From NCBI GenBank assembly GCA_945787955.1, contig CALZKF010000003.1, forward strand, positions 1 through 54,520: a stretch of DNA of 54,520 bases, in the 5' to 3' direction. This document shows positions 28,913 through 37,991 of the stretch, piece after piece (the first letter of the stretch is position 1; every line of letters begins with the position of its first letter). Source of the DNA: an uncultured Acidobacteriota bacterium. GTDB lineage: Bacteria > Acidobacteriota > Polarisedimenticolia > Polarisedimenticolales > Polarisedimenticolaceae. The position numbers and the translations under genes were made by a program. The notes under the pieces were generated by a model. The model had not been told where the DNA came from, made no database searches, and saw nothing but the letters and a program-made list of their open reading frames with translations.

Positions 28913-28929
28913 TATTCCGGGAGCCCGAA

Positions 28930-30060
28930 CTAAAAGACTTGCTGGAACTGGAGGAACAGCTCATCCTCGTCGGCTCCTGTGACGCCGTCCAGGTTCTCGC
29001 CCATGCGGTAGGTCATCTGGACCTTGCTCTTGTGCTTGTTCCAGAAGTAGTTCGCGCCGACAGAGGCCCGGTTCCAGGCTTCCTGGTAGTTGTCGGCGTC
29101 CATGCTTTCGTAGCCGGCGACAATCTCGAACTTACCCGGCCTCACCATGTAACCGCCTTCCACGGCGTACTTGTCCAGGTCGGTGGTTCCGTTCAGGTAC
29201 ATCCCGGCGGTGATGGCTGTGTCCACCAGGTCGCCTGAGATCACCTGGTACTCGCCGTCCACCGACCAGCCGGCGGCACGGAAGCCGAAGCTGGCCTCAA
29301 AGCCGTGGGCGCTGTCCAGGGACTCGGCGGAGCCGTTGTTGTCATCGTCGTTGGACCAGGAGAACGCGGCTATGCTGACGGTCAGTTATTTCTTACGATC
29401 AAAATCGCCCTGGCCCATTTTGAGATTGCCGAACGGGTGGAAGTCGACCCGGCCGGCCACCAGTATCCCTTCGTTCCAGTCATCACCGTGGTTGGCACCG
29501 CTGTCGAAGTCCATCTTGTCCTCGTCGGGATCGATCTCGGCAGCGCCCAGGCCGACGCCCCAGGTCACCTTGTTGCTTGCACCGGCGCCGTCCAGACGGA
29601 CCCCGATCATGCGGTCCGGCGATCCGAAATTGTGGTCGCCGACGAAGGTGCGTTCCACCAACTGCTGACGCTTGGAGGAGGTCAGGGCCTCCCTTGAGAA
29701 AGGCATCCTCTGGTTGCCGATGGTCAGGTTCAGCCCGTCCCAGCCGGTGTAGCGCATCCAGGCGTCCTTGACCGCCACCTCGTTGTCGCCGCTGGCCTTG
29801 CCGACATCGAACTGAACCTTGGCCAGCCAGTTCTTCGTGACCGAGCCTTGGATATAGGACCGCAGCCGGCGTAAAAACAACTCATCGGTGGATTCGCCGC
29901 CGTCGGGATCTTCCCTGTGGTACTGCACCTGCACCCGGCCGCCGATCTCAATCTTCTTGTCACCGTCCTCGTGGACCACGAGTCCTGCGAACGACAGTCC
30001 GGCCAGCATCGGCAGGATCACCGCAACGGCCAGGATGCGAATCATCGATCGTTTCAACAT
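28930..30060 (-). pseudogene. OprO/OprP-type porin interrupted by an in-frame TAA
   Basis: MLKRSMIRILAVAVILPMLAGLSFA signal, GRVQVQYHRE..ELFLRRLRSYIQGSVTKNWLAKVQFD, MPFSREALTSSKRQQLVERTF; TAA at 29386-29388 then the same frame continues LTVSIAAFSWSNDDDNNGSAESLDSAHGFEASFGFRAAGWSVDGEYQVISGDL... to the barrel-end QQVF. Confidence 0.85.
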
Positions 30061-30182
30061 TGCTTCCTCCTGGAACGGCCGTGTGGGCCGGTTATAATTA
30101 GTTGCATCAACAAGTGTATTGGAGATTCTCCACATCATCAGCAGGTTACCTTCATGTAAAATCGACGTTACGTGGAGGCCGT

Positions 30183-31571
30183 GTGCATTATCTCACCATC
30201 GATCAGGGCGGCCACGGCAGTCGTGCCGCTCTCTTTGACAGCCGGGGCGGTCAGATTGACGCCGAACACCGGCCTGTAGGGGAGAACCGTCCGGCTCCAG
30301 GCCGGGTGGAACAGGATCCGGAGGAAATCCTGTCTTCCGTCCGTGGAGCCATGGAAGAATTGCTGGGGCGTCACGGCGGAATCGCGGTCGCCGCCGCCGG
30401 TCTGGCCACCCAGCGCTCCAGCGTGATCTGCTGGGACCGGCTGAGCGGGGACCCCTTGACGCCGGTGATCAGCTGGCAGGACCGGCGCCGGCAACCGTTT
30501 GAACCTCCCCACGATTCGGCCCATGAGGAAGTACACCGCCGCACCGGCCTCCGGATCTCACCGCACTACGGTGCGGGAAAAATGCGCTGGTGCCTTACCG
30601 AAAGCGATTCGGTCCGGACCGCTTTTTCGGAGGGCCGCCTGGCCTGTGGCCCGCTGGCCAGCTTCCTGCTGTTCCGTCTGGTGGAAGAGCGCCCCCTGAT
30701 GGTGGATCCGGCCAACGGGTGCCGCACCCTGTTGTGGAACCTGGAGGAAGGCGGATGGGATGAAGAACTGCTGGTGTGGACCGGGATCCCCCGGTCGGTT
30801 CTCCCCCGACCGGCGCCCACCGTTTTCCGGTTCGGCAGCCTCTCGACCTCGGCCGGACCTGTGCCGCTGACGGTGCTCAACGGGGACCAGTCTTGTGTAC
30901 CGTTCGCTCTGGGAACGCCCCGCAAGGATACGGTGTACGTCAACCTCGGCACCGGCGCTTTTCTGCAGCGCCTCCTGCCTTCCGGTGAGATCGTCCCCGC
31001 CGGGATGCTCCGTTCCGTGATCCTGGATGATGGCAAACGAAAGGTCCAGGTGCTGGAGGGGACGGTGAACGGCGCCGGGAGCGCCCTTGCGGTGCACCGC
31101 TGCCATGAAATCCCTGGACAGTGGTTGGAGTCGCCGGATCCGCCGCTGTACCTCAACGGCATCTCGGGGCTCGGCTCGCCCTGGTGGGTGCCGGACTTCC
31201 AATCACGTTTCATCGGTGATGGAGATCCGGTTGCCAGGCGGGACGGGGTGCTGGAGAGCATCCTGTTCCTGATCCGGGTCAACCTGGATCGCATGGCGCT
31301 GTCCGAACCGGCGGCGCGGCTGGTTGTCACCGGCGGCCTGTCCCGGTCCGATCCGGTTTGCCGCCGTCTGGCCGACCTGTGCGGGGCGATTGTTGTCCGG
31401 CCGTCCATGGATGAGGCGACATCCGCCGGGCTGGCGTTCCTCACGGCCGGATCGCCGGGGGACTGGAACGTGACCGGAACGGCGGAAACGTTCACGCCTG
31501 CCGGGAATCACCCGATCCGGCGCCGGTACCGGCGCTGGCTCACCGCCATGGAAGCTTCATTGCAGCTTTAG
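30183..31571 (+). CDS. FGGY-family carbohydrate kinase (glycerol kinase-like)
   Basis: GTG start; YLTIDQGGHGSRAALFD, AGLATQRSSVICWDRLSGDPLTPVISWQDRR, TVYVNLGTGAFL, LVVTGGLSRSDPVCRRLADL. Confidence 0.85.
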   Translation: MHYLTIDQGGHGSRAALFDSRGGQIDAEHRPVGENRPAPGRVEQDPEEILSSVRGAMEELLGRHGGIAVAAAGLATQRSSVICWDRLSGDPLTPVISWQDRRRQPFEPPHDSAHEEVHRRTGLRISPHYGAGKMRWCLTESDSVRTAFSEGRLACGPLASFLLFRLVEERPLMVDPANGCRTLLWNLEEGGWDEELLVWTGIPRSVLPRPAPTVFRFGSLSTSAGPVPLTVLNGDQSCVPFALGTPRKDTVYVNLGTGAFLQRLLPSGEIVPAGMLRSVILDDGKRKVQVLEGTVNGAGSALAVHRCHEIPGQWLESPDPPLYLNGISGLGSPWWVPDFQSRFIGDGDPVARRDGVLESILFLIRVNLDRMALSEPAARLVVTGGLSRSDPVCRRLADLCGAIVVRPSMDEATSAGLAFLTAGSPGDWNVTGTAETFTPAGNHPIRRRYRRWLTAMEASLQL

Positions 31572-32711
31572 CTCGGCTGTATCGGCCTTAGGGGCGGCAG
31601 CCGGCAAGGCCGGCCTGAGCCGCTTCAGCGTCTTCAACGCCGATGCCCGGTAGCCGGTGAGCTTGCCGCCATAGAGGGTGACCAGACGAGGCGGACGGCC
31701 TGTGCCCGGCAGCAGCGCCATTTCACGGGGCCTGCGGAACAGGTCGCCCTGCCCCCGGAGCAGGACCCGCAAGCCGGACCAGCGGTCCACCACCGTGGCA
31801 TCCAGATCCGGAAAGTAGTGCCTCACGTTTTCCAGGAGGTAATCCACTTCCTCCCGGGAAGGCTCGGTCCGCTCCGGGTCGCCGGTGAACACCTTTTCGG
31901 TGGTGCCGACCAGGCCGCGTCCTTTCCACGGCATGAGGAAGATCCCACGCCGGTCCGACAGGGCCTCGGTGTAGTAGATCCCCCTGGACGGACCTTCCTG
32001 CAGGACCAGGTGAGTGCCCTGGACCAGGTCGATGCCGATCCCGGGCTGGCCCGGATTCACCATTTCAAGGACCCGGTTGACCCATGGCCCGGCGGCGTTA
32101 ACCAGGGTGCGGCAATCCTCCTCACGTTCTCCCTCGGTGGTCCTGAGCCGCACCTTGAACCCTCCCTGAACCTCGGTGGCCGAAAGGAATTCGGTGTGCT
32201 CCCGGATCACGGCGCCCAGGCCGGCGGCGGAGCGCGCCACCGCCTGTGTCAGCAACAGATCGTCGGTGGCGGCGTCCCAGTACTGGAACACGTTGCGAAG
32301 GCCTTCCCGTCGCAGGCCGTCCAACTCGTCCCACCGGGACCGGGGCAGCGACCGGAAACGGTTCTCCTTCCCCAGCCCGCCCAGGACGGCGTAGAAGCTG
32401 AGGCCGGCCCGTACCTGCCAGGCCGGACGGGACGTGTCGTCGTAGACCGGAATATAGAACCGCACCGGTTTCACCAGGTCCGGTGCGATGCGGAGCAGGA
32501 TGCTTCTCTCGCGCAACGACTCCCGCACCAGTCCGAAGTGTCCCGATTCCAGGTAGCGCAGTCCGCCGTGGATCAGCTTGCTTGAACGGCTGGAGGTGCC
32601 GTGGCCGAGGGTTTTATGCTCAACCAGGTGTGTGTCGTACCCGGCTGCGGCTGCGGCCTGGGCAACGCCGGTTCCATGGATTCCGCCCCCGATGATCAGG
32701 ACGTCAATCAT
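31557..32711 (-). CDS. glpD: FAD-dependent glycerol-3-phosphate dehydrogenase-like
   Basis: MIDVLIIGGGIHGTGVAQAAAAAGYDTHLVEHKTLGHGTSSRSSKLIHGGLRYLESGHFGLVRESLRER; NAAGPWVNRVLEM; RGIFLMPWKGRGLVGTTE. Confidence 0.9.
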   Translation of the reverse strand: MIDVLIIGGGIHGTGVAQAAAAAGYDTHLVEHKTLGHGTSSRSSKLIHGGLRYLESGHFGLVRESLRERSILLRIAPDLVKPVRFYIPVYDDTSRPAWQVRAGLSFYAVLGGLGKENRFRSLPRSRWDELDGLRREGLRNVFQYWDAATDDLLLTQAVARSAAGLGAVIREHTEFLSATEVQGGFKVRLRTTEGEREEDCRTLVNAAGPWVNRVLEMVNPGQPGIGIDLVQGTHLVLQEGPSRGIYYTEALSDRRGIFLMPWKGRGLVGTTEKVFTGDPERTEPSREEVDYLLENVRHYFPDLDATVVDRWSGLRVLLRGQGDLFRRPREMALLPGTGRPPRLVTLYGGKLTGYRASALKTLKRLRPALPAAAPKADTAELKLQ

Positions 32712-33426
32712 CACCTTTCCCCAGCATGCCCGGAAGATCAAAAGTTTCCACCAGGTCCACGCCGCGCTGCAACAGACTTTTTCCCAGGCCCTGGTCGATA
32801 ACGTCGTAGACCCCCAGCTTCGGGCCGCAGGATCGGAGCACACCCTCGACAGGAAGCCGGGAGACGTTGCAGAACAGGTACTCGTATTCGGCGGCCGCAG
32901 CGCCTGCGGCCTGCTCCCACTCGTTCAGGATCAATCCGGTCCGGGGCCAACCTGTCCGAGCCGCCTCCAGGAGGTCCTGGCGGTAACTGATCAAGACCTC
33001 ATCCGGCCCGGGGCGACCGACCGCTCCGTATATCGCCGCCAGTACATCCTCGACGCCGAACGTTTCCACAGCCACTGCTTTGACCTCAATGAACAGGGTG
33101 AGTCCGGGTCGCTGTCGGCAGAGCGATACAAACGCCGTCAGCGTCGCAGGAGGGAGGCCGGTGAATCGGTCCTTGAAGTAATCCGGCTCGGAGAACGACA
33201 GCCGGGTCAGTTCAGCCAGCGTGTGGTGGTGAACCGCCCCCGGTTCACCGCAGATGCGTGACAGTGTCCGGTCATGGTGCAGGATGACCTGCCGGTCCCG
33301 GGTCAGCTGGACATCGATCTCGATGAACCGGGCGTCCAGATCCAGGCAGCGCACCAAACCCGGGATGGAATTCTCGGGGAACTCAAGCGGACTGCCGCGG
33401 TGACCGACCAGGGTGTCTTGTTCCAT
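32704..33426 (-). CDS. Glycerophosphodiester phosphodiesterase
   Basis: VGHRGSPLEFPENSIPGLVRCLDLDARFIEIDVQLTRDRQVILHHDRTLSRICG is the GDPD signature. Confidence 0.93.
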   Translation of the reverse strand: MEQDTLVGHRGSPLEFPENSIPGLVRCLDLDARFIEIDVQLTRDRQVILHHDRTLSRICGEPGAVHHHTLAELTRLSFSEPDYFKDRFTGLPPATLTAFVSLCRQRPGLTLFIEVKAVAVETFGVEDVLAAIYGAVGRPGPDEVLISYRQDLLEAARTGWPRTGLILNEWEQAAGAAAAEYEYLFCNVSRLPVEGVLRSCGPKLGVYDVIDQGLGKSLLQRGVDLVETFDLPGMLGKGDD

Positions 33427-33432
33427 GGGGGC

Positions 33433-33438
33433 ATTATA
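33433..33438 (-). promoter_or_regulatory. Putative -10 box (TATAAT on minus strand) 6 nt before the GDPD ATG
   Basis: Minus strand reads TATAAT-GCCCCC-ATG; no Shine-Dalgarno visible. Confidence 0.5.
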
Positions 33439-33669
33439 AGGAAATCGGGACCGGATGATCCCGATTGTGAACAGGTGGGACGCGGCCCGTCAGCCTATGT
33501 GGGCGAAGCAACGCTTGCGGGGCCTTGCGGGCCTTGTGGTCGACAGGCCACGCCCAAGTCTGTTCACACTGAAAGCATACGCCCCGTAGTCTCGTATCGT
33601 CAACCTGAAAGCCGACTCGGAAAGGTCACTGGTCAGGGTATTCCACCTTGACTCCAAGGAAGATGTAAA

Positions 33670-34662
33670 ATGGTAATAAGGCAGGACCGGGTTGTACCGG
33701 ATAAGGAAGGGCAAGTTTTGGCTCAGGCACCACAGTATCCAAAGGAAGCGACCTCAGACGGCGCGTTTCGGAGGCAGGACAGCCGGTTCCGGCGCCGGGT
33801 CGAAAGCAAGGGACGGTCACCGTTCCCGCCGGACCCCGGCCGCTACCACCTCTACGTGTCCTACGCCTGCCCGTGGGCTCACCGAACCATCATCACCCGC
33901 AACCTCAAGAAGCTGCAGGACGTGGTCAGCATGTCCGTCGTGGATCCGATCCGGGACGAGCGGGGCTGGGCGTTCAGGAAGGGAGAAGGGCACACACCGG
34001 ATCCGGTGAACGGATTCGATTATCTGGCCGAGGCGTACCTGGCCTCGGACGAGAGCTTCGACGGCAGGGTGACGGTCCCTGTGCTCTGGGACCGGGAGTC
34101 CGGCACCATCGTGAACAACGAATCATCGGAGATCATCCGGATGTTGAACGATGCGTTCAATGATCACGGCGACGGTTCGGTGGACCTGTACCCGCCTGAG
34201 CTCCGTGACGAGATCGATCGCGTCAACGATCTGGTTTATCACACGGTGAACAACGGGGTGTACAAGGCAGGCTTCGCCATATCCCAAACGGCCTATGCGG
34301 AAGCTTGCCTCGCTTTGTTCCGGACACTGGACCGGCTGGAGCAAGGGCTGGCCACACAACGTTTTCTTGTGGGCAATCGGCTCACTGAGGCGGATGTCCG
34401 GCTGTTCACCACATTGGTCCGGTTCGATGCGGTCTATCACGGCCACTTCAAATGCAACATCCGGCAGTTGAGAGACTATCCCAACCTGTGGGGATACACC
34501 CGGGATCTGTACCACCATCCCGGTATCGGCGAGACGGTGAACATGGATCACATCAAGCGGCACTACTATGTGACTCATACCGCCATCAACCCGACCGGTG
34601 TGGTCCCGGCGGGGCCGGACCTCAAGTTCGATCCGAGTCCCGAGCGGACTTACCTTGGTTGA
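33670..34662 (+). CDS. yqjG: Glutathionyl-hydroquinone reductase (omega-like GST)
   Basis: YHLYVSYACPWAHRTIITRNLKKLQDVVSMSVVDP, IVNNESSEIIRMLNDAF, LTEADVRLFTTLVRFDAVYHGHFKCNIRQLRDYPNLWGYTRDLY. Confidence 0.93.
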   Translation: MVIRQDRVVPDKEGQVLAQAPQYPKEATSDGAFRRQDSRFRRRVESKGRSPFPPDPGRYHLYVSYACPWAHRTIITRNLKKLQDVVSMSVVDPIRDERGWAFRKGEGHTPDPVNGFDYLAEAYLASDESFDGRVTVPVLWDRESGTIVNNESSEIIRMLNDAFNDHGDGSVDLYPPELRDEIDRVNDLVYHTVNNGVYKAGFAISQTAYAEACLALFRTLDRLEQGLATQRFLVGNRLTEADVRLFTTLVRFDAVYHGHFKCNIRQLRDYPNLWGYTRDLYHHPGIGETVNMDHIKRHYYVTHTAINPTGVVPAGPDLKFDPSPERTYLG

Positions 34663-34677
34663 AGCGGTGAGGAGGCA

Positions 34678-35148
34678 ATGATGAAAACTCTCGTGGCAAC
34701 TATTCTCGTGGCGGCCCTGGGGCTTCCCTGGGCCGTGGCCGGCGAGCCGGAGAAAAAAAAGGCGAAAGAAAAGAAGGAACAAGAAAAGCAGGAAGTCATC
34801 ACCAATGAAACCCTGAAGAAGAAATTCGGAGAACCGGAGCCGGCCGCAGCACCGAAAAAAGCGGACAAGGGCGAAGCCGCTCCCAAGGCGACCCCGCCGG
34901 CTCCTGCATCGGCAGAGCCGGATCCGGCCCTGCGGATCGCGGAGCTGAAAAAAGAGGAGCAGCGGATCCGGAGACGGATCAAGTCTCTCAAAAACCCGTT
35001 CCTGCCCAGGGTTCCGCCTACCGAGGAGGAGAGCAAGGCCGAGGAGGGCAAAGGCGCCGATGAACGGGTTCAGATGCTGGAGAAGCGCCTGGTGGAGATC
35101 AAGGATGAACTGAAGAAGCTGGAGAAACCGCCCGGCCGTACCGGATAG
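34678..35148 (+). CDS. Secreted Lys/Glu-rich, coiled-coil-like protein of unknown function
   Basis: Signal peptide MMKTLVATILVAALGLPWAVAG then charged PEKKKAKEKKEQEKQE. Confidence 0.6.
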   Translation: MMKTLVATILVAALGLPWAVAGEPEKKKAKEKKEQEKQEVITNETLKKKFGEPEPAAAPKKADKGEAAPKATPPAPASAEPDPALRIAELKKEEQRIRRRIKSLKNPFLPRVPPTEEESKAEEGKGADERVQMLEKRLVEIKDELKKLEKPPGRTG

Positions 35149-35278
35149 GACACATCCTGTGGTGGACCGCACACGGTCCGCTCCGTTGTCTTCACTCGTA
35201 AACCTGTCTAAACAAAGAACCGAAGGGTTGGCACCGATCGTGCCCCTGTTGCAGGTATCCGATGCAGCAGGAGGGCCG

Positions 35279-37321
35279 ATGATGATCCGATCCGAATTCC
35301 TGAACTCCAGTCTCCACCGCCTTATGGACCGCCTGGCCTGGGCCTGGCTTCTCAGCGTGCCGGTGTTGATCGCCGTCGCCATCCTGTCCGGCAGCCTGCC
35401 TCTGAAACTCACGGCTCCCGGAGCGGGGGATCCGGCATCGGCCGCCCTGATGCCCGGCGCAGGTGGAGGCGAGATGGTGATCCGGTCCGGAGGGTTGGAC
35501 CGCTCCATCCCGATCCACTCCAGCGAGGTGGAACTTCAGGTGACCGGCATGCTGGTCCACGGACGGACCACCCAGACTTTCGTGAATCCTACCGACCGTG
35601 TCATCGAGGCGGTCTATCGTTTCCCCCTCCCGGAACGGGCCACGATCCATGCCATGGAGATGCGGATCGGCTCTCGGCGGATCGTTTCCGTGGTCCGTGA
35701 GAAGGAAGAGGCGGACCGGGTCTACCGCGCCGCCATGGCGGAGGGCAAGAAGGCTGCCAAGGTCGACCAGGATCGGCCGAACCTGTTCACCACGAAGGCC
35801 GCCAACATCAATCCGGGTGAAATGGTGGTGGTGGTTCTGGAGTACCTCCAGGAACTGGAATGGGAAGACGGACGGTTCCGCCTCGTCTATCCGCTGACCT
35901 TCACACCTCGTTGTGGTGGAACCGATTCCCTGGCTGAGGATCGGGTTGCGCTGGAAGCGTGGACAGCCCCGCACGTAAAACTGACGGTCCGGCTCGATGC
36001 CGGATTTCCCCTTGGCGATGTGGAGTCCACCTCTCACCCGGTAACTTCCCGGTACGAAGAGTCAAGCCTGGTCGTTGAATCTCCTGGTGACGGGCTTGTC
36101 GCCAACCGTGACTTCATCCTGGAGTGGGCTCCAGCCGTTGGCCGCCTGCCTGCTCTGGCGTCCTTCGTGGAACCGCTGGACGATGGCCGTTACGCCATGT
36201 TGATGCTGTTGCCCCCGGCGGGCGAAACACCGCAGGCCCCCGGCATTCCGACCGATACGCTGTTCGTCCTGGACATTTCCGGATCGATGGAAGGCCCGTC
36301 CATCGCCGCCGCCAAACGGTCCCTGGCAACCTTCCTGCGCGGCCTGAATCCGGGGGACCGGTTCCGGATCCTGCTGTTCAATGACGAGACGCAGTGGCTG
36401 GTCGGGGAAAGTGTGTACGCCGACGGCGCAACGGTGGAGCAGGTCTGCGACCGGTTGGACCGTGTGGAAGCCGGGGGCGGGACCGATATCGAAGGCGCCC
36501 TGGTGGAAGGGCTTGCCGTTTTCGCCGGCGACGGAGAACGGTTGCATCCCAGGATCGTATTCCTGACGGACGGTGCCGTCAGCAACGAGGATCAACTGTT
36601 CCGCCGCGTGACTTCCGGCCTGGGGAACGTGCGGCTGCATGTTCTGGGGATCGGGGCTGCCCCGAACCGTTACCTCATGAAGAAGATGGCCGGTTTTGGC
36701 CGGGGTGTATGCAGTTTCATCCCGGATTCAAGCGATGCCGAGGACCGTATCCAGCGGTTCCTGGAACGGTTGGCCAGACCGGTGATGGCCGACCTGCATC
36801 TGGAATGGCCCGGGTGTCCCTTGGAGGCGTATCCCGCACCGCTCCCCGACCTGTACCTCGGACAGCCGATGATCATTTCCGCGAGGCTTCCGGACGGCTG
36901 CGAGTCCGGCGCCCCTGCAGTACTAAGGGGCCGGTTGGCAGGCGGCGAAATCCGGATCCCGTCCGCACCGGGTGATGGGCCGGCCACCGGCGTAGGAACA
37001 CGCTGGGCCCGGGCCAGGATCGACGAGTTGATGGACTCCAGATTCGAAGGGTCGCCGGAGGAGACGGTCCGGACCCAGGTCATCGAAGTCGCCTTGGGGT
37101 TCGGGCTGGTGACCCGCTACACCAGCATGGTGGCGGCGGAGGAGTTCGCCAGTTCCCATAGCGACTACGAAACCTGCAATGTCCGCAGCCTGGCGCCGAA
37201 CGGTTCTCCTGGTGATCGCTTCCTGGGGCAGGGCGGAACCGTTCGTCCCCTGGTCCGGTTGTTGGGAATCGGCCTGCTGATCGCCGGAGGACTTGCAATG
37301 CTGCTCTCAAGGATGTGGTGA
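35279..37321 (+). CDS. VIT and vWA domain protein, marine-proteobacterial sortase-target-like
   Basis: SD GGAGGG; N-terminal TM; VIT-like VELQVTGMLVHGRTTQTFVNPTDRVIEAVYRFPLPERATIHAMEMRIG; vWA MIDAS DTLFVLDISGSMEG; C-terminal hydrophobic helix. Followed directly by a sortase. Confidence 0.88.
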   Translation: MMIRSEFLNSSLHRLMDRLAWAWLLSVPVLIAVAILSGSLPLKLTAPGAGDPASAALMPGAGGGEMVIRSGGLDRSIPIHSSEVELQVTGMLVHGRTTQTFVNPTDRVIEAVYRFPLPERATIHAMEMRIGSRRIVSVVREKEEADRVYRAAMAEGKKAAKVDQDRPNLFTTKAANINPGEMVVVVLEYLQELEWEDGRFRLVYPLTFTPRCGGTDSLAEDRVALEAWTAPHVKLTVRLDAGFPLGDVESTSHPVTSRYEESSLVVESPGDGLVANRDFILEWAPAVGRLPALASFVEPLDDGRYAMLMLLPPAGETPQAPGIPTDTLFVLDISGSMEGPSIAAAKRSLATFLRGLNPGDRFRILLFNDETQWLVGESVYADGATVEQVCDRLDRVEAGGGTDIEGALVEGLAVFAGDGERLHPRIVFLTDGAVSNEDQLFRRVTSGLGNVRLHVLGIGAAPNRYLMKKMAGFGRGVCSFIPDSSDAEDRIQRFLERLARPVMADLHLEWPGCPLEAYPAPLPDLYLGQPMIISARLPDGCESGAPAVLRGRLAGGEIRIPSAPGDGPATGVGTRWARARIDELMDSRFEGSPEETVRTQVIEVALGFGLVTRYTSMVAAEEFASSHSDYETCNVRSLAPNGSPGDRFLGQGGTVRPLVRLLGIGLLIAGGLAMLLSRMW

Positions 37322-37322
37322 C

Positions 37323-37991
37323 ATGCCGGGTCGCAGGATCGGTGCTGCATGCGGCCTTGTCCTACTGCTCGGTGGCGGATCGATCCTGGGAGGCGATCTC
37401 TATCTGGGCGCCAAGGCGGCGCTGGCACGGGTCCTGATCCGGCAGGCGTTCAGCCGGCACCTGGCGGACGGCGAGTTGCACCCGCCCTGGTCCTGGGCAG
37501 ACATGGCGCCGGTGGCCAGGCTCGACTTCCCCGGCAGGGGTATCCGGCGTTACGTCCTCACAGGAGCGACCGGAGGGTCCCTGGCGTTCGACGTCGGCCA
37601 CATCGACGGCACCGCCCTGCCCAACCGGTCCGGGAATTCCGTGCTCACCGGGCACCGGGACGGCAGGTTCGCTTTCCTTGAGGAGTTGGAGGAAGGCGAC
37701 CCGGTAATGGTTCGCACCTTCGCCGTGGTCCGGGAATACCGTGTCGCCTCCGTTTCGGTGGTACAGGCCGGAGACGCAACCGTACTCGAGAATGATGGTG
37801 ACCGCTTGACCCTGGTGACCTGCTGGCCGTTTGGCGGGATGACTCCATCGACTTTGCGGTACGTCGTATCGTGCCGGCCGGCGCATGCAGTACGATACGA
37901 CCATGAGCCGGACCTTTCCACGGATCGCCGCTACGGTTCTGCTGTTGACACTGCCGGTGGCGGCGGCGCCTCCAACCTGCCTGGTCCTTAG
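37323..37991 (+). CDS. Class GN-type sortase
   Basis: NSVLTGHRDGRFAFLEELEEGD (His), DGDRLTLVTCWPFGG (Cys), PSTLRYVVSCRP (Arg). Confidence 0.88.
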   Translation: MPGRRIGAACGLVLLLGGGSILGGDLYLGAKAALARVLIRQAFSRHLADGELHPPWSWADMAPVARLDFPGRGIRRYVLTGATGGSLAFDVGHIDGTALPNRSGNSVLTGHRDGRFAFLEELEEGDPVMVRTFAVVREYRVASVSVVQAGDATVLENDGDRLTLVTCWPFGGMTPSTLRYVVSCRPAHAVRYDHEPDLSTDRRYGSAVDTAGGGGASNLPGP

